Below are positions 34,674-44,085 of a stretch of 64,000 nucleotides of DNA, piece after piece; the first letter of the stretch is position 1; the number at the start of each line of letters is the position of its first letter. Position numbers and translations under genes: made by a program. The stretch is taken from the NCBI RefSeq assembly GCF_040096205.1, contig NZ_JBBMFD010000001.1, positions 395,732 through 459,731 of the forward strand. Direction: 5' to 3'. The notes beneath the pieces are model-generated. The model did not search any database and had not been told where the DNA came from. It saw nothing but the letters and a program-made list of their open reading frames with translations. This DNA is from Solibaculum_A intestinale. Lineage in GTDB: Bacteria; Bacillota; Clostridia; Oscillospirales; Acutalibacteraceae.

Positions 34674-37600
34674 TCACACTTTTCTTCGTTTTGCCGCCGC
34701 CCTAATTTCCTGCACGGTGGATTCCTCAATGCCCTGGGGATGATAGCCGGGCTTTCCAAGGTAATAACCCTGCATATAATCCGCACCCAGAGAAATAAGC
34801 GTTTCCATTTCGCTCCTGGTTTCCACTCCTTCCGCAATGACCTTAATGTGACGTTCCTTGGAATAAGCGATCAGGTTTTCGAAAAGCACCTGCCGGTTTT
34901 CATCCTCATCAATTCCCCGAACGATGGACATATCGATCTTCACAAAGTCCGGCGTAACCGACAGCAGCACCGCGTCCCCGTTATAGCCCGAACCGAAATC
35001 GTCGAGCGCCAGGCAGCAATCCCAATACTGCACCAGGCGCTGTTTGCGGCTGGTGGCCTGCTCGTCGATTTCGTCGTTCTCGGTCAGCTCGATAACGATA
35101 CGGTCCAGAAGCGGACGGTAGAGCTTTTCAATGTCGTAAATGTCGCTCTCGGTGAGAAGCTGGTTGGGGATGGAATTGATAAACACCTTGCACCCGGCAA
35201 GCGCCTCTTGGTTGCGGTCAAAAGCCTTGAGCGCCTTAAACCAGGTCAGGTGCTCGATTTGGTAGAGCTTGGACTGGGACCGGGCCAGACGCAGCACGTC
35301 CACCGGCGAATTGAGAGTGCCCATCTGCGGGCGCATAAGCGCTTCGTAAGCGAACACCTGGCCGCTCACCGCGTCCACAATCGGCTGGAAAGCGTATTCC
35401 ACCAGCTCCTCGTCGATAAGCTTGTTGAGATCCTCCCGGCTGCGCAGCAGGAAGGAATCCCGGTTGTAGCTTTCCCGGTCGAACTCATAGAGCTCGCCTT
35501 TGATGGTATTCTTGACCTTGTACATGGAAAAATCCGCATATTTGATAAGCTCTTCATAAGAGGTAGAATCTTCCGGATACCAGGAGACGCCGGCGGAAGC
35601 CCGGATTTTGATGGTGCGGGAATCCGGCAGGGTCAGCGTCGCCTTGCGCAAGTCCTCGCGCACGTCGCCAATCACCCGGCGGATCTGCTTTTTATCTTCA
35701 TAGCCGGAAAGGAACACATAGAACTCGTCGCCGGACATACGTGCGACGACACCGTTATGTGCAATGAATTCCTTGAAGATGGAAGCAGCGCATCGGATGT
35801 ATTCGTCGCCGAAATCATGGCCGTAGGTGTCGTTGATGTATTTGAGGTTATCCAGGTCGAACATAATGAAGGCCGCCATTCCCAGGGCTTTGGGATTCTC
35901 AAAGCACTTGGCGATTCTTGTATGGAAGGCGCGGCGGTTTAGAAGATTTGTAAGCAGGTCGTAGTCCCGCTCATACTCGATCTTCTTCTTTTCGAGCATT
36001 TCCTGGGTCACGTCCACCGCTACCCCCAGCATATGCTCCCGGTCCTGCACCAGCTTGACGCGCACCCATTTGGGCACGCCCTGTTTGGTAAGCAGGCGGT
36101 AAACCTTCACCCTCCCGCCGTCCTCCGTAGTATCCACATACCGCTCCTTTTCCCTCAGCATCCGGTCAAACTGCTGCACGGGAAGATAAGAAGCTTTGTC
36201 GGGACCGTCGATTTCCATGATGGCAAAAAAGTCGTCGGTACAGAACACTCGGTCCACGCCCTCTTGCTGTTCAAACGCGCCGATGGGGATGTTTGCCATA
36301 TGGATGATCTGGGAAAGCTTGGAGGCCGAATCAAACACGCTGCTGCTCAGGGACTCCACCGCCGACGCCAGCTCGTCGATCTCGGTGATGCGTGTCTTTT
36401 CCAGCCGCACCGGCTTGGTCGGGTCGCTTTCCCGTACCTTGCGCACCAGAGCGGTAATGGGTTTTGTAAAAAAGGAGCCCACCATCAAAACGCTGACAAT
36501 ACTGATGAACAAAGATAAAACCAGCGCAATGAGCACGGCGGTCTGTACGCTTCTCGAAAAGCTCAAAAGATTTTTGCTTTGTACGATTCCGGCCAAAGCC
36601 CACTTCTCATTTTCAAAAGGCGTATTAGAATTATAGAGCTTGAGGTGCTGCAGGCTTGCAAAGGTGGTATCGGTGATCCGCTCGTTTTGCTCAAGCCGGT
36701 AAACGTTGGCATAATCCGGCTGGGGAGCAAGGGCTACCCGTTCTTCCTCCCCAAACAGCACTTTGGAAATGGGGCCGCTTGCCAGCACCAGGTCCACTTG
36801 CATGTCCTCGTTTTCGTCCACGCACAAAAGGTACGCGCCTTTGTCGCTGCCGTCCACTTCTGCGGAAGGAAGCATGGTGCGCAGGTAATCGAGCTTGAGC
36901 TCCACCCCCAGCACCCCGTACGCCGTTCCATCCTCCTGCCGCAGAGGGATGGAATAGGTGATGACTTCCTCTTCATCGTCGTATAAGCAAAAAGGGCGGC
37001 ACCAATAGCCAAGATCGGCGGTGGAAACCTGCGGGTGCTCCACCGCCGCCTGAAAAGGCTTTTGATAAAACCGGCAGTATTCCGGGTCGTCGGCGTAAAA
37101 CTGGAAGGTGGGGTACCAGCCGGTATCCATAGGAATGCCCAGCGTCTTGGTAATGGCAGAGGGTGCCCGCTCGATGAGCAGGTCGGAAGTATCGTTAGGG
37201 TTGGTCACCGGGTCGTCGTCCCGGATATAAAGACCGGACTTCACCGTATCCGCCGCCGATAGATCGGCCGGATCCTGCCCGTTTAAGATCAAAAACGCAC
37301 CGGTCACGGAGTTTTTCCGGATCAGATAGAGAATGTCCGCACTGGTTTGCTCGAGAATTTCGACGGCTAAAGGCGAGTTGGCCGTAATGTCGGAAAGGGC
37401 GGCGTTTTCCTGCGCCAGAACCTGGGCGACCTTGTTGTTGACCGTCTCCTCCGTTTCCGTTAAGTTGGACCAGCGCTGGATCATTTCGTTTTGCAGATAA
37501 TTCTTGCGGTTGATGACCCGTTCGTTGAGAATATCAAAGGAATTGTTGTTGAGCTGCTCGATGGTGCCGCCCCAAAGAATGGTGCCGGCAAACAGACCCG

Positions 37601-37682
37601 CCTGTACCAGCATGACCACAATCATGGGAAAAAGCATCTTTTTCATAATGGAGTTGCTTTTGAGTTTTTTTATTCGCACCAT
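34674..37682 (-). CDS. membrane receptor with GGDEF and EAL domains
   Basis: About 1002 residues. Membrane helix near the start (MLFPMIVVMLVQAGLFAGTI), a large extracellular dCache-like sensor (about 40-370), a second helix (TAVLIALVLSLFISIVSVLMVG), a HAMP-like and a PAS-like region, then GGDEF with the variant SGDEF (ARMSGDEFYVFL), then EAL (YEALMRPQ, INSIPNQLL, ELTEND, DDFGSGYNG, EGVET). It can make and/or break c-di-GMP; EAL residues look intact, the GGDEF variant may still work. The gene directly follows a solute-binding lipoprotein gene. ATG 37682 is chosen; an ATG at 37718 overlaps that gene's stop but has no ribosome site. Confidence 0.88.
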   Translation of the reverse strand: MVRIKKLKSNSIMKKMLFPMIVVMLVQAGLFAGTILWGGTIEQLNNNSFDILNERVINRKNYLQNEMIQRWSNLTETEETVNNKVAQVLAQENAALSDITANSPLAVEILEQTSADILYLIRKNSVTGAFLILNGQDPADLSAADTVKSGLYIRDDDPVTNPNDTSDLLIERAPSAITKTLGIPMDTGWYPTFQFYADDPEYCRFYQKPFQAAVEHPQVSTADLGYWCRPFCLYDDEEEVITYSIPLRQEDGTAYGVLGVELKLDYLRTMLPSAEVDGSDKGAYLLCVDENEDMQVDLVLASGPISKVLFGEEERVALAPQPDYANVYRLEQNERITDTTFASLQHLKLYNSNTPFENEKWALAGIVQSKNLLSFSRSVQTAVLIALVLSLFISIVSVLMVGSFFTKPITALVRKVRESDPTKPVRLEKTRITEIDELASAVESLSSSVFDSASKLSQIIHMANIPIGAFEQQEGVDRVFCTDDFFAIMEIDGPDKASYLPVQQFDRMLREKERYVDTTEDGGRVKVYRLLTKQGVPKWVRVKLVQDREHMLGVAVDVTQEMLEKKKIEYERDYDLLTNLLNRRAFHTRIAKCFENPKALGMAAFIMFDLDNLKYINDTYGHDFGDEYIRCAASIFKEFIAHNGVVARMSGDEFYVFLSGYEDKKQIRRVIGDVREDLRKATLTLPDSRTIKIRASAGVSWYPEDSTSYEELIKYADFSMYKVKNTIKGELYEFDRESYNRDSFLLRSREDLNKLIDEELVEYAFQPIVDAVSGQVFAYEALMRPQMGTLNSPVDVLRLARSQSKLYQIEHLTWFKALKAFDRNQEALAGCKVFINSIPNQLLTESDIYDIEKLYRPLLDRIVIELTENDEIDEQATSRKQRLVQYWDCCLALDDFGSGYNGDAVLLSVTPDFVKIDMSIVRGIDEDENRQVLFENLIAYSKERHIKVIAEGVETRSEMETLISLGADYMQGYYLGKPGYHPQGIEESTVQEIRAAAKRRKV

Positions 37683-37714
37683 TCTGCTTTCGCACCTTCC
37701 GCCTTTATTTGGTA

Positions 37715-39181
37715 TCATTGAACGGCGGCGTTTAATTCCTTTCGGAAGCTTTCAAGCCATGAAGAAAAAGTTTCGTCGGTGCTGTACTGTGCCACGGCGT
37801 CCTTGTGGGAAACCGACTGGTTCATCAGTTCCACTACCGCCGCCCGGTCTTCCTTCGCCCTGTTTTGCATGGACGTTTCCAACACATCCCGCGCCTTCGT
37901 CCCGCCTTCAAAAGCCTTGTTTGTATACAGCTCGTACGTGTTGGCCTGCTCGATGGCGGCCGGAAGGGATTTCTTCAGGTTTGCGGTAACGGTGGAATCC
38001 TCCTGCATTTCGAGAGCATCGTTTACCATCTGCACGTCGTTGGCTTCCTTTTTCACCGGCAGATAGCCGGAGCCTACGGAAAACTCGATGTTGCGCTTTG
38101 CGTCGGTAAACCATTTTAAAAATACGGTGGCCGCATATTCCTTGGTTTCGTTGGACTTGGTGACCACCATTCCTGCGCCCTGCTGCACTGCGCACTTCTG
38201 GGCACCCTCAAAGCAGGGAGCCGGGAATACGTCTACCCCGATTGGATAGCTTTGCGTGTCGTTGACGGTGACCTTATCCGGGAAATAGGCGGCGCCGGAA
38301 GTGGAGCCGACCAGGGCGATGATATCCCCGGTTTTCGCGTCGTCCGACCGGAATTTTCCATAAGATGCAAAATGCCCGCTGATGTAGGGCACATAGTAAT
38401 TGTCCCACAGCTTTCGCATAATCGTCTCATCCACCTGGAAGGTAACCTTGCCGTTCTTTACCGAGAAGATCTCGGTGCCCAGCTGCTTGCTGCCGATGAT
38501 GATGTAATTGGCCATGGCATCCCGACCGAAGAAAGCTTTGCCGTCGTTTGCTTCAGGCGTCAGGCTGTCGGTCCATTCGTAATAGCTTGCCGCGATACGG
38601 CACAAGCCCTCCATGGTCTGTAAGTCCTCTTCCTTTGCGCCGGTGGCGGCGGCAAAACGGTCCCAGTCGGTCTTATTGAGCATGAAAAGCTCGGTGGATT
38701 TCGCAATGGGGAAGATCTTCAGGGATCCTTCCTCGTCAAACCGACCCTCTTCCATATAGGGGGCCACATATTCGTCCAACTCTTCCTTGGTGAGGTACGC
38801 GTCCAGCGAGGCAACCAGACCCAGCTGATCCACCTGGTAGGCCGTGTCCGCATAGGCGGCAAATACATCCGGGATCTCCCCCGCTCCCACCTTCTTGTTG
38901 GCCGCGTCCATTACTTTCTCCACCAGAGCGGAAATGCTGTTGCCCTGGCTGAAGGCCTCCACGATGATCCCCTTTTCCTTGCCCACGGTTTCGTTAAACT
39001 CGGTGACAAGCCGGTCGAATTCCGTTTTCTGCGGGCCGTTGTAGTAATGCCAGATTTCGATGGAAACCGGATTTTTTGCGTCCAGCTTTCCCTCGAAGCC
39101 GCTGTTCTGGCAGCCGCTAAGCGCCATAACCATAATCAACAGCAGCGCCAGCAGCAGACACCCCTTTTTTCTCCCTGCCAT
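37715..39181 (-). CDS. extracellular solute-binding lipoprotein
   Basis: 488 residues. Lipoprotein signal with lipobox MALSGC (Cys near residue 24), then an ABC-type sugar-binding fold: SIEIWHYYNGPQKTEFDRLVTEFNE, GEIPDVFAAYADTAYQ, and AATVFLKWFTDAKRN. Such proteins feed carbohydrate ABC transporters, but no permease or ATPase gene is adjacent. Instead the next gene is a c-di-GMP receptor, so this protein may act as its ligand-binding partner. Start follows GGGGGTTATCAAG. Confidence 0.9.
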   Translation of the reverse strand: MAGRKKGCLLLALLLIMVMALSGCQNSGFEGKLDAKNPVSIEIWHYYNGPQKTEFDRLVTEFNETVGKEKGIIVEAFSQGNSISALVEKVMDAANKKVGAGEIPDVFAAYADTAYQVDQLGLVASLDAYLTKEELDEYVAPYMEEGRFDEEGSLKIFPIAKSTELFMLNKTDWDRFAAATGAKEEDLQTMEGLCRIAASYYEWTDSLTPEANDGKAFFGRDAMANYIIIGSKQLGTEIFSVKNGKVTFQVDETIMRKLWDNYYVPYISGHFASYGKFRSDDAKTGDIIALVGSTSGAAYFPDKVTVNDTQSYPIGVDVFPAPCFEGAQKCAVQQGAGMVVTKSNETKEYAATVFLKWFTDAKRNIEFSVGSGYLPVKKEANDVQMVNDALEMQEDSTVTANLKKSLPAAIEQANTYELYTNKAFEGGTKARDVLETSMQNRAKEDRAAVVELMNQSVSHKDAVAQYSTDETFSSWLESFRKELNAAVQ

Positions 39182-39656
39182 CTTGATAACCCCCCATTTC
39201 TTAAATTCTCTCTATTATAGTGGAATCCGCCCAAATGTTCCACTGTTTTTCTGTTTTTCCTCGATTGCGCCGCTTTTTTCGTACGCAAAGCGCCTTTTTC
39301 TCCCATGCAGCCCTTTTTCTTCTATTAATATGTCGGCCATCCCCGGCCGGGCCATTCCGTTTTTTAGTAAGGAAACCCTCGCTCCAGATTTGATTGCCCT
39401 ATTTATTCAAAGGATGCTTCCCTTTTCCTTTTTGCTGTTTCATAACAAAAGGAGGCAAAAGCGGTTGCTTTTGCCTCCTTTTGATTTCTTTTTTGACTTG
39501 ATGGAAAACGTTTCATGTGTCCAATCGGGCACCGGGTGCTAAACGCGGCCACAACTGTATCCGGCGCAGTCCTTTTACGCTAACTACGGCATAAGTATTC
39601 TTCCCGGCCGAGTATCTTCATAAAACGTCGCACCATACGGTCTGTAAAGCGCCGCT
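39182..39656. other. intergenic region with lipoprotein promoter and HD-gene terminator
   Basis: On the minus strand TATAAT (39214-39219, weak -35) serves the lipoprotein gene. At 39447-39482 a 16-bp hairpin (GGAGGCAAAAGC arms, GGTT loop) flanked by A and T tracts can end transcription in either direction. A short palindrome GTAAAGC-GGC-GCTTTAC overlaps the stop of the HD gene. The 160 bases between hold no recognised element. Confidence 0.55.
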
Positions 39657-40169
39657 TTACGCGGGCTGTGCCGGAGTTAAGGGAAACTGGCCGTCGAGGA
39701 ACCTCCGCCCCGTCTCGGTGCGGAAAATTCGTTCCTTTGCTGCGGCAACCGCTTCCTTTCCCGCATGTTCTTCATAGAGATTTACCAGGAAATCCGCTTC
39801 TACGAGAATCTGGTAATCGAGCCCGTCGATTCCCGTGTAGGTATGATGGCGGGAAACAAGGAAACACACCCGTTCCACCACCGGGGACGGGAACTCCAGT
39901 CTGGTAAGCATTTCCCTCGCCACCGGCGGGCCTTCGATTTCCTGATAAATTCCGGCACTGGAATGGTATTTCAAAAGGCTGTTGCGAATTCCCACGTCAT
40001 GGACGATCGCCGCCAGCTCCAATACCTCCTGGGCCTCCTTCGGCAGCCCTTCCAGCCGGCCGACTGCCTGTGCAAATGCGTAGACCTTGAGGAAATGCTG
40101 GATACGTTTGGGATCACCCTGGTCATACGCGATCATACTATCCATCAGCTGCGCCGTTTTCTGTGTCAA
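39657..40169 (-). CDS. HD domain phosphohydrolase
   Basis: 170 residues. HD motifs: RIQHFLKVYAFAQ, AAIVHDVGIRNSL, and VSRHHTYTGIDG; metal ligands His/His-Asp are in place. Stand-alone HD proteins of this size hydrolyse nucleotides or phosphate esters; the substrate is unknown. TTG start at 40169 with GGAGGAATGTAAC upstream. Single-gene transcript. Confidence 0.85.
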   Translation of the reverse strand: MTQKTAQLMDSMIAYDQGDPKRIQHFLKVYAFAQAVGRLEGLPKEAQEVLELAAIVHDVGIRNSLLKYHSSAGIYQEIEGPPVAREMLTRLEFPSPVVERVCFLVSRHHTYTGIDGLDYQILVEADFLVNLYEEHAGKEAVAAAKERIFRTETGRRFLDGQFPLTPAQPA

Positions 40170-40277
40170 GTTACATTCCTCCCAAATTTCTAATCCGTAT
40201 TTTAAGCGGCAGATAGTCTGAGAGAAGCGCCCTTCTCTCTTATAAGGAAACGACTTCTCATTTTATACATCATTTTT

Positions 40278-40307
40278 ATTATATCGTTACAATGCCGTAT
40301 AACGCAA
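40278..40307 (-). promoter_or_regulatory. promoter of the HD gene
   Basis: Minus-strand TTGCGT (40302-40307), 18 bases, TATAAT (40278-40283). The leader contains an 8-bp hairpin GAGAGAAG/CTTCTCTC (40220-40239). The rest of the 40308-40451 gap shows nothing. Confidence 0.65.
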
Positions 40308-40451
40308 ACACCGGGCGGCAAAAATGAAGCAAACGCCGTTTTGTCGCGCCACTTTTTTTCGTTATGTCCGGTTTGCAGGATGCCCTGCGCTATCTTTGCA
40401 GAAAAACCAAATATCCCCCTTGGTCCGTCTTTCTTTTTAACAAACAGTCAA

Positions 40452-40480
40452 TTTACATGTATGTGGAAATATGCTATAGT
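40452..40480 (+). promoter_or_regulatory. promoter of the glycosyltransferase gene
   Basis: TTTACA (40452-40457), 17 bases, TATAGT (40475-40480); leaves a leader of about 145 bases. Confidence 0.65.
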
Positions 40481-40631
40481 TTAAAAATCAGTACTTTTTC
40501 CTATTGATCCGACTGCTTTTTTACCGTTGGAAGATTCGGCATACCCATTTTAAAAGCGGCTCGAGAAACCAGTGGTGCTTCTCAATAAAACGACAGAGAA
40601 AAAGGATCAAACCATCATTGGAGGATAACGA

Positions 40632-43418
40632 ATGGACTATCGTCAATTCTATGACAAAGAGTATTACGACGCCTATGCAACGGCGGAAGGGACGGTTTCT
40701 TACCAAAACAATCCTAGCCTGCAGGAATTCTATCAGCATTTCGCTGATAAGGTGGTGGAGGACTTTCATCCCAACACCTTTTTGGACATCGGTTGTGCTA
40801 TGGGCTGGCTGGTTGCCGCGCTGCGGGACCGCGGGGTAAACGCGTACGGAATCGACGTTTCTTCCTATGCCATCGGCCAGGTACGGGAGGACATCCGCCC
40901 TTATTGCAGAGCCCAGTCTGCCCTGGAGGACCTGCCCGACGACTTTCCAAAGCGTTACGACATGGTTTCCTGTATTGAAATGATCGAGCATCTTGAGGAA
41001 CCGGATGGATTGGCTCTCATCAAAAAAATGTGTTCTTATACCGACACACTGCTGCTTTCTTCCACGCCGGACGCCAAAGACGAACCTACCCATCTCAATG
41101 TACAGCAGCCGGAATACTGGGTCAAGCACTTTGCGCCTTATCAGTTTCTCCACAAGCTGGATTACGACCCGTCCTACATTTCCCCTCAAGCTTTGTGTTT
41201 CTACCGCGCCGATCAAAAACAGATGGACGACCTGGTCGAGGACTATGAAAAATACTGCCGGCTCACCCGCAAGAACATAACCGATCGGTATGACCAGCTA
41301 CTCCGCGAGAAGGATCTCCTCATTTCCAATCTCGAAAATTCTGTCGCTTCTTTAAACGATGACAAAAACAAAAATGAGATTCTCATTTCCAACCTTGAAA
41401 ATTCCGTCGGCGCCTTAAACGATGCGAAAAGCAAGAATGAAGCGGCTTTGGAGCGGCTCAACGGCACCCTTGACGACATGCAAAACCAACTCAGAGCCCT
41501 CATTGCCGACCGGGATCATAAGCAGTCGCTGTATCAGGAAGTTCTGGACTCCAAATGGTGGAAGCTCACCAAACCCGGACGCTGGGCGGTCACCAAGTGT
41601 AAAAATGTCCTGCGCAGAATCCCGCTGGTACCAAAACTGGTAAACGGGTTGCGCCTGTTTCGTCAGACCGGGTTCTCCGGGATTGCAAAAAAGATCAAGG
41701 CAAAACGGATCCTGCGGCGTTATATCCCAAAGAACAGCTTAAGTATTGGAAAGTTTCTGTCTGCTGAAACCGCTGTCAAACAGCTTGAGACACCGTTTGA
41801 CAAAGAAGTGAAAATCAGCATACTCGTGCCTCTCTACAATACCCCGCCGGTCTTTCTCAGGGAAATGATCGACTCCTGCGTCAATCAGACCTATCGAAAC
41901 TGGGAGCTTTGCCTTGCGGACGCCAGCGACAGCGACGACGGCAAAACCGGCGCCATTTGCGCCCAGTATACGGCCAGGGATTCCCGCATTCGGTATCAAA
42001 AGCTTTCCGAAAACAAGGGCATTTCCCATAACACCAATGCCGCCATCGAGATGGCGACGGGGGACTACATTTCTCTGCTCGACCACGACGATCTGCTCCA
42101 TCCCGCCGCTCTTTTTGAGGTGCGCAAGGCGATTGACCAGGGCGCGGACTTTATCTATACCGATGAGCTGACCTTTGCTTCCAGCGTAGACGATGTTACC
42201 GTCGTCCATTTGAAACCCGATTTTGCCATTGATAACCTGCGCAGCAACAACTACATCTGCCATCTGTCCACCTTCCGCAGAACGCTTCTTGACCAGGCCG
42301 GATGGTTCAATCCCGAATGTGACGGCAGCCAGGATTACGACATTATTCTGCGGCTGACGGAAAAGGCGGAGAAAATCGTCCACGTTCCAAAAATTCTTTA
42401 CTATTGGCGCAACCACGCAAAATCGGTGGCCAGCGACATCAGTGCCAAGCCCTATTGTATCACCGCGGCCAAGAAGGCGCTCTCCGATCATCTTAACCGA
42501 GTCGGGATTCGGGGAGAGGTTTCCCTGATTGAGAATATGCCCTCCTTTTACCGGATTGCATACAAGCTCACCTGTAAGCCACTGGTTTCCATTATCATTC
42601 CCACCAAGGACCACATCGAGGATTTGGATAAATGCCTGCAATCCATCTTCCGGAAAACCACGTATCCAAACTATGAAATCATCGTCGTGGAAAATAACTC
42701 TACCAGTTCTTCCACGTTTGATTATTACAAAACCCTGGAAAAATACGAGCATGTCCAGGTAGTTACCTGGGAAGGCAGGTTTAATTATTCCGCCATCAAT
42801 AATTTCGGCGTCACCTTTGCAAAGGGCGAGTATTATCTGCTGCTGAACAACGACGTGGAAATCATCACCCCAAAATGGATTGAAGAGATGCTCATGTATG
42901 CTCAGCGCAGCGAAGTGGGCGCAGTCGGAGCAAAGCTTTACTATCCGGACAATACCATTCAGCATGCGGGCTTAGGGATCGGATTGCTGACTTTGGCCGG
43001 CCATTTGCACCGGGGCTTTCCTCGTAATCACCCCGGCTATATGGGACGGCTTTCCTATGCGCAGGACCTTTCCGGCGTCACCGCTGCCTGCATGATGGTG
43101 AAAAAGTCGGTGTTCGAACAGGTCGGAGGCTTTGACAAAAAGCTGGCGGTGGCGTTCAACGACGTGGACCTCTGCCTGAAAATCCGGCAAGCCGGTTATC
43201 TGATCTGTTTTACGCCTTTTGCAGAGCTGTATCACTATGAATCCAAAAGCCGCGGCAACGACATGAATCCGGAGCATTACGGCCGTTTCAAGTCAGAGGT
43301 CAATTACTTCCAGAAAAAATGGAAACCCGCCTTGCAGCATAACGATCCCTATCTCAATCCGAACTTTGATTATGACAAAGAGGATTTTACCATCAAAACC
43401 ATTGCGTATCACGAATAA
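40632..43418 (+). CDS. methyltransferase / double family-2 glycosyltransferase fusion
   Basis: 928 residues. Residues about 1-200: class I methyltransferase (FLDIGCAMGWLVAALRDRG, SCIEMIEHLEEPDGL). About 225-310: coiled coil with two near-identical units (LISNLENSVASLNDDKNK and LISNLENSVGALNDAKSK). About 395-630: first GT2 domain (ISILVPLYNTPPVFLREMI, SLLDHDDLLHPAAL). About 655-900: second GT2 domain (VSIIIPTKDHIEDLDKCLQS, LLNNDVEIITPKWIEEM, FDKKLAVAFNDVDLCLK). Proteins of this type build O-antigen-like or other surface polysaccharides. GGAGG lies 7 bases before the ATG. It stands alone, with no other polysaccharide genes nearby. Confidence 0.9.
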   Translation: MDYRQFYDKEYYDAYATAEGTVSYQNNPSLQEFYQHFADKVVEDFHPNTFLDIGCAMGWLVAALRDRGVNAYGIDVSSYAIGQVREDIRPYCRAQSALEDLPDDFPKRYDMVSCIEMIEHLEEPDGLALIKKMCSYTDTLLLSSTPDAKDEPTHLNVQQPEYWVKHFAPYQFLHKLDYDPSYISPQALCFYRADQKQMDDLVEDYEKYCRLTRKNITDRYDQLLREKDLLISNLENSVASLNDDKNKNEILISNLENSVGALNDAKSKNEAALERLNGTLDDMQNQLRALIADRDHKQSLYQEVLDSKWWKLTKPGRWAVTKCKNVLRRIPLVPKLVNGLRLFRQTGFSGIAKKIKAKRILRRYIPKNSLSIGKFLSAETAVKQLETPFDKEVKISILVPLYNTPPVFLREMIDSCVNQTYRNWELCLADASDSDDGKTGAICAQYTARDSRIRYQKLSENKGISHNTNAAIEMATGDYISLLDHDDLLHPAALFEVRKAIDQGADFIYTDELTFASSVDDVTVVHLKPDFAIDNLRSNNYICHLSTFRRTLLDQAGWFNPECDGSQDYDIILRLTEKAEKIVHVPKILYYWRNHAKSVASDISAKPYCITAAKKALSDHLNRVGIRGEVSLIENMPSFYRIAYKLTCKPLVSIIIPTKDHIEDLDKCLQSIFRKTTYPNYEIIVVENNSTSSSTFDYYKTLEKYEHVQVVTWEGRFNYSAINNFGVTFAKGEYYLLLNNDVEIITPKWIEEMLMYAQRSEVGAVGAKLYYPDNTIQHAGLGIGLLTLAGHLHRGFPRNHPGYMGRLSYAQDLSGVTAACMMVKKSVFEQVGGFDKKLAVAFNDVDLCLKIRQAGYLICFTPFAELYHYESKSRGNDMNPEHYGRFKSEVNYFQKKWKPALQHNDPYLNPNFDYDKEDFTIKTIAYHE

Positions 43419-43430
43419 TCCCAACCTAAA

Positions 43431-43459
43431 AAAGCACCGGGTGAATTACCCGGTGCTTT
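43431..43459. terminator. bidirectional terminator between glycosyltransferase and ANTAR genes
   Basis: 12-bp stem (43431-43442 with 43448-43459), 5-base loop, A/T tracts on both sides; it overlaps the last bases of the ANTAR gene. Confidence 0.85.
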
Positions 43460-44027
43460 ACATTTCGTAGGTCTTCAAAATGTTCTCCGCTACTTCCCTG
43501 CGGGTCACCCGCAGATCCATCGCCTGCTTCTCGATATACCGATGGGCCTGCGCCTCGGTAAAGTGCAGATGCTGGATGAGCACGCATTTGGCCCGGTCTA
43601 CTAAGCGGATTTCCTCGATCTTTTTTTGCAGCTTGACATTTTCCTGCTTGAGATTCAAAATTCTCCGTCTGGTAGCGGAAATCAGCTTCAAGGATTGGTA
43701 AAAAAGCGCCCGTCCCACCGGCTTTGGCACCACCAAAATACCGAATTCCTCCACCTTGGCGGAAACGTCGTCCGCCAACTCGCTTTTGACAATCAAAATG
43801 ACACCCGCAGATCCAGACTGGGCCGCCGTGATGGAAAGCTCATGCCCGAACTCATCGGAAAGGGGCGTGTTGATGAGAATCAAATCAAAGCTTGTGTCCA
43901 AAAGGGCGCGCCGGGCAGCAGCGCCGCTTCTAAGCTCGGTAATATCCCCGTAAGACGCGGCGCGAAGCAGCTGTGCAAGCGATTCTCCCGCCTTTTGGGA
44001 GCTGGACACCAATAGAACACTTTCCAA
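43458..44027 (-). CDS. ANTAR domain RNA-binding antiterminator with pseudo-receiver
   Basis: 189 residues. Residues 1-120 have the response-regulator fold, but the phospho-acceptor is asparagine (FDLILINTPL, Asn53) and the acidic pair is serine (VLLVSSSQK); the conserved lysine is kept (VVPKPVG). A coiled coil (about 120-140) leads to the ANTAR domain (DRAKCVLIQHLHFTEAQAHRY, EKQAMDLRVTRREVAENIL). ANTAR proteins bind paired hexaloop RNA hairpins and stop terminator formation. Located after glutamine synthetase I, as in other Clostridia, it is the likely regulator of the hexaloop/terminator leaders at 50.6, 50.9 and 53.1 kb. TTG start at 44027. Without the aspartate it is probably controlled by protein contact, not phosphorylation. 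Confidence 0.9.
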   Translation of the reverse strand: MESVLLVSSSQKAGESLAQLLRAASYGDITELRSGAAARRALLDTSFDLILINTPLSDEFGHELSITAAQSGSAGVILIVKSELADDVSAKVEEFGILVVPKPVGRALFYQSLKLISATRRRILNLKQENVKLQKKIEEIRLVDRAKCVLIQHLHFTEAQAHRYIEKQAMDLRVTRREVAENILKTYEM

Positions 44028-44085
44028 TCGTCTTCACCACCGTTTTTGAACCTGGGTTAGCATCTGGGGCATCGGATGTTCTGCG

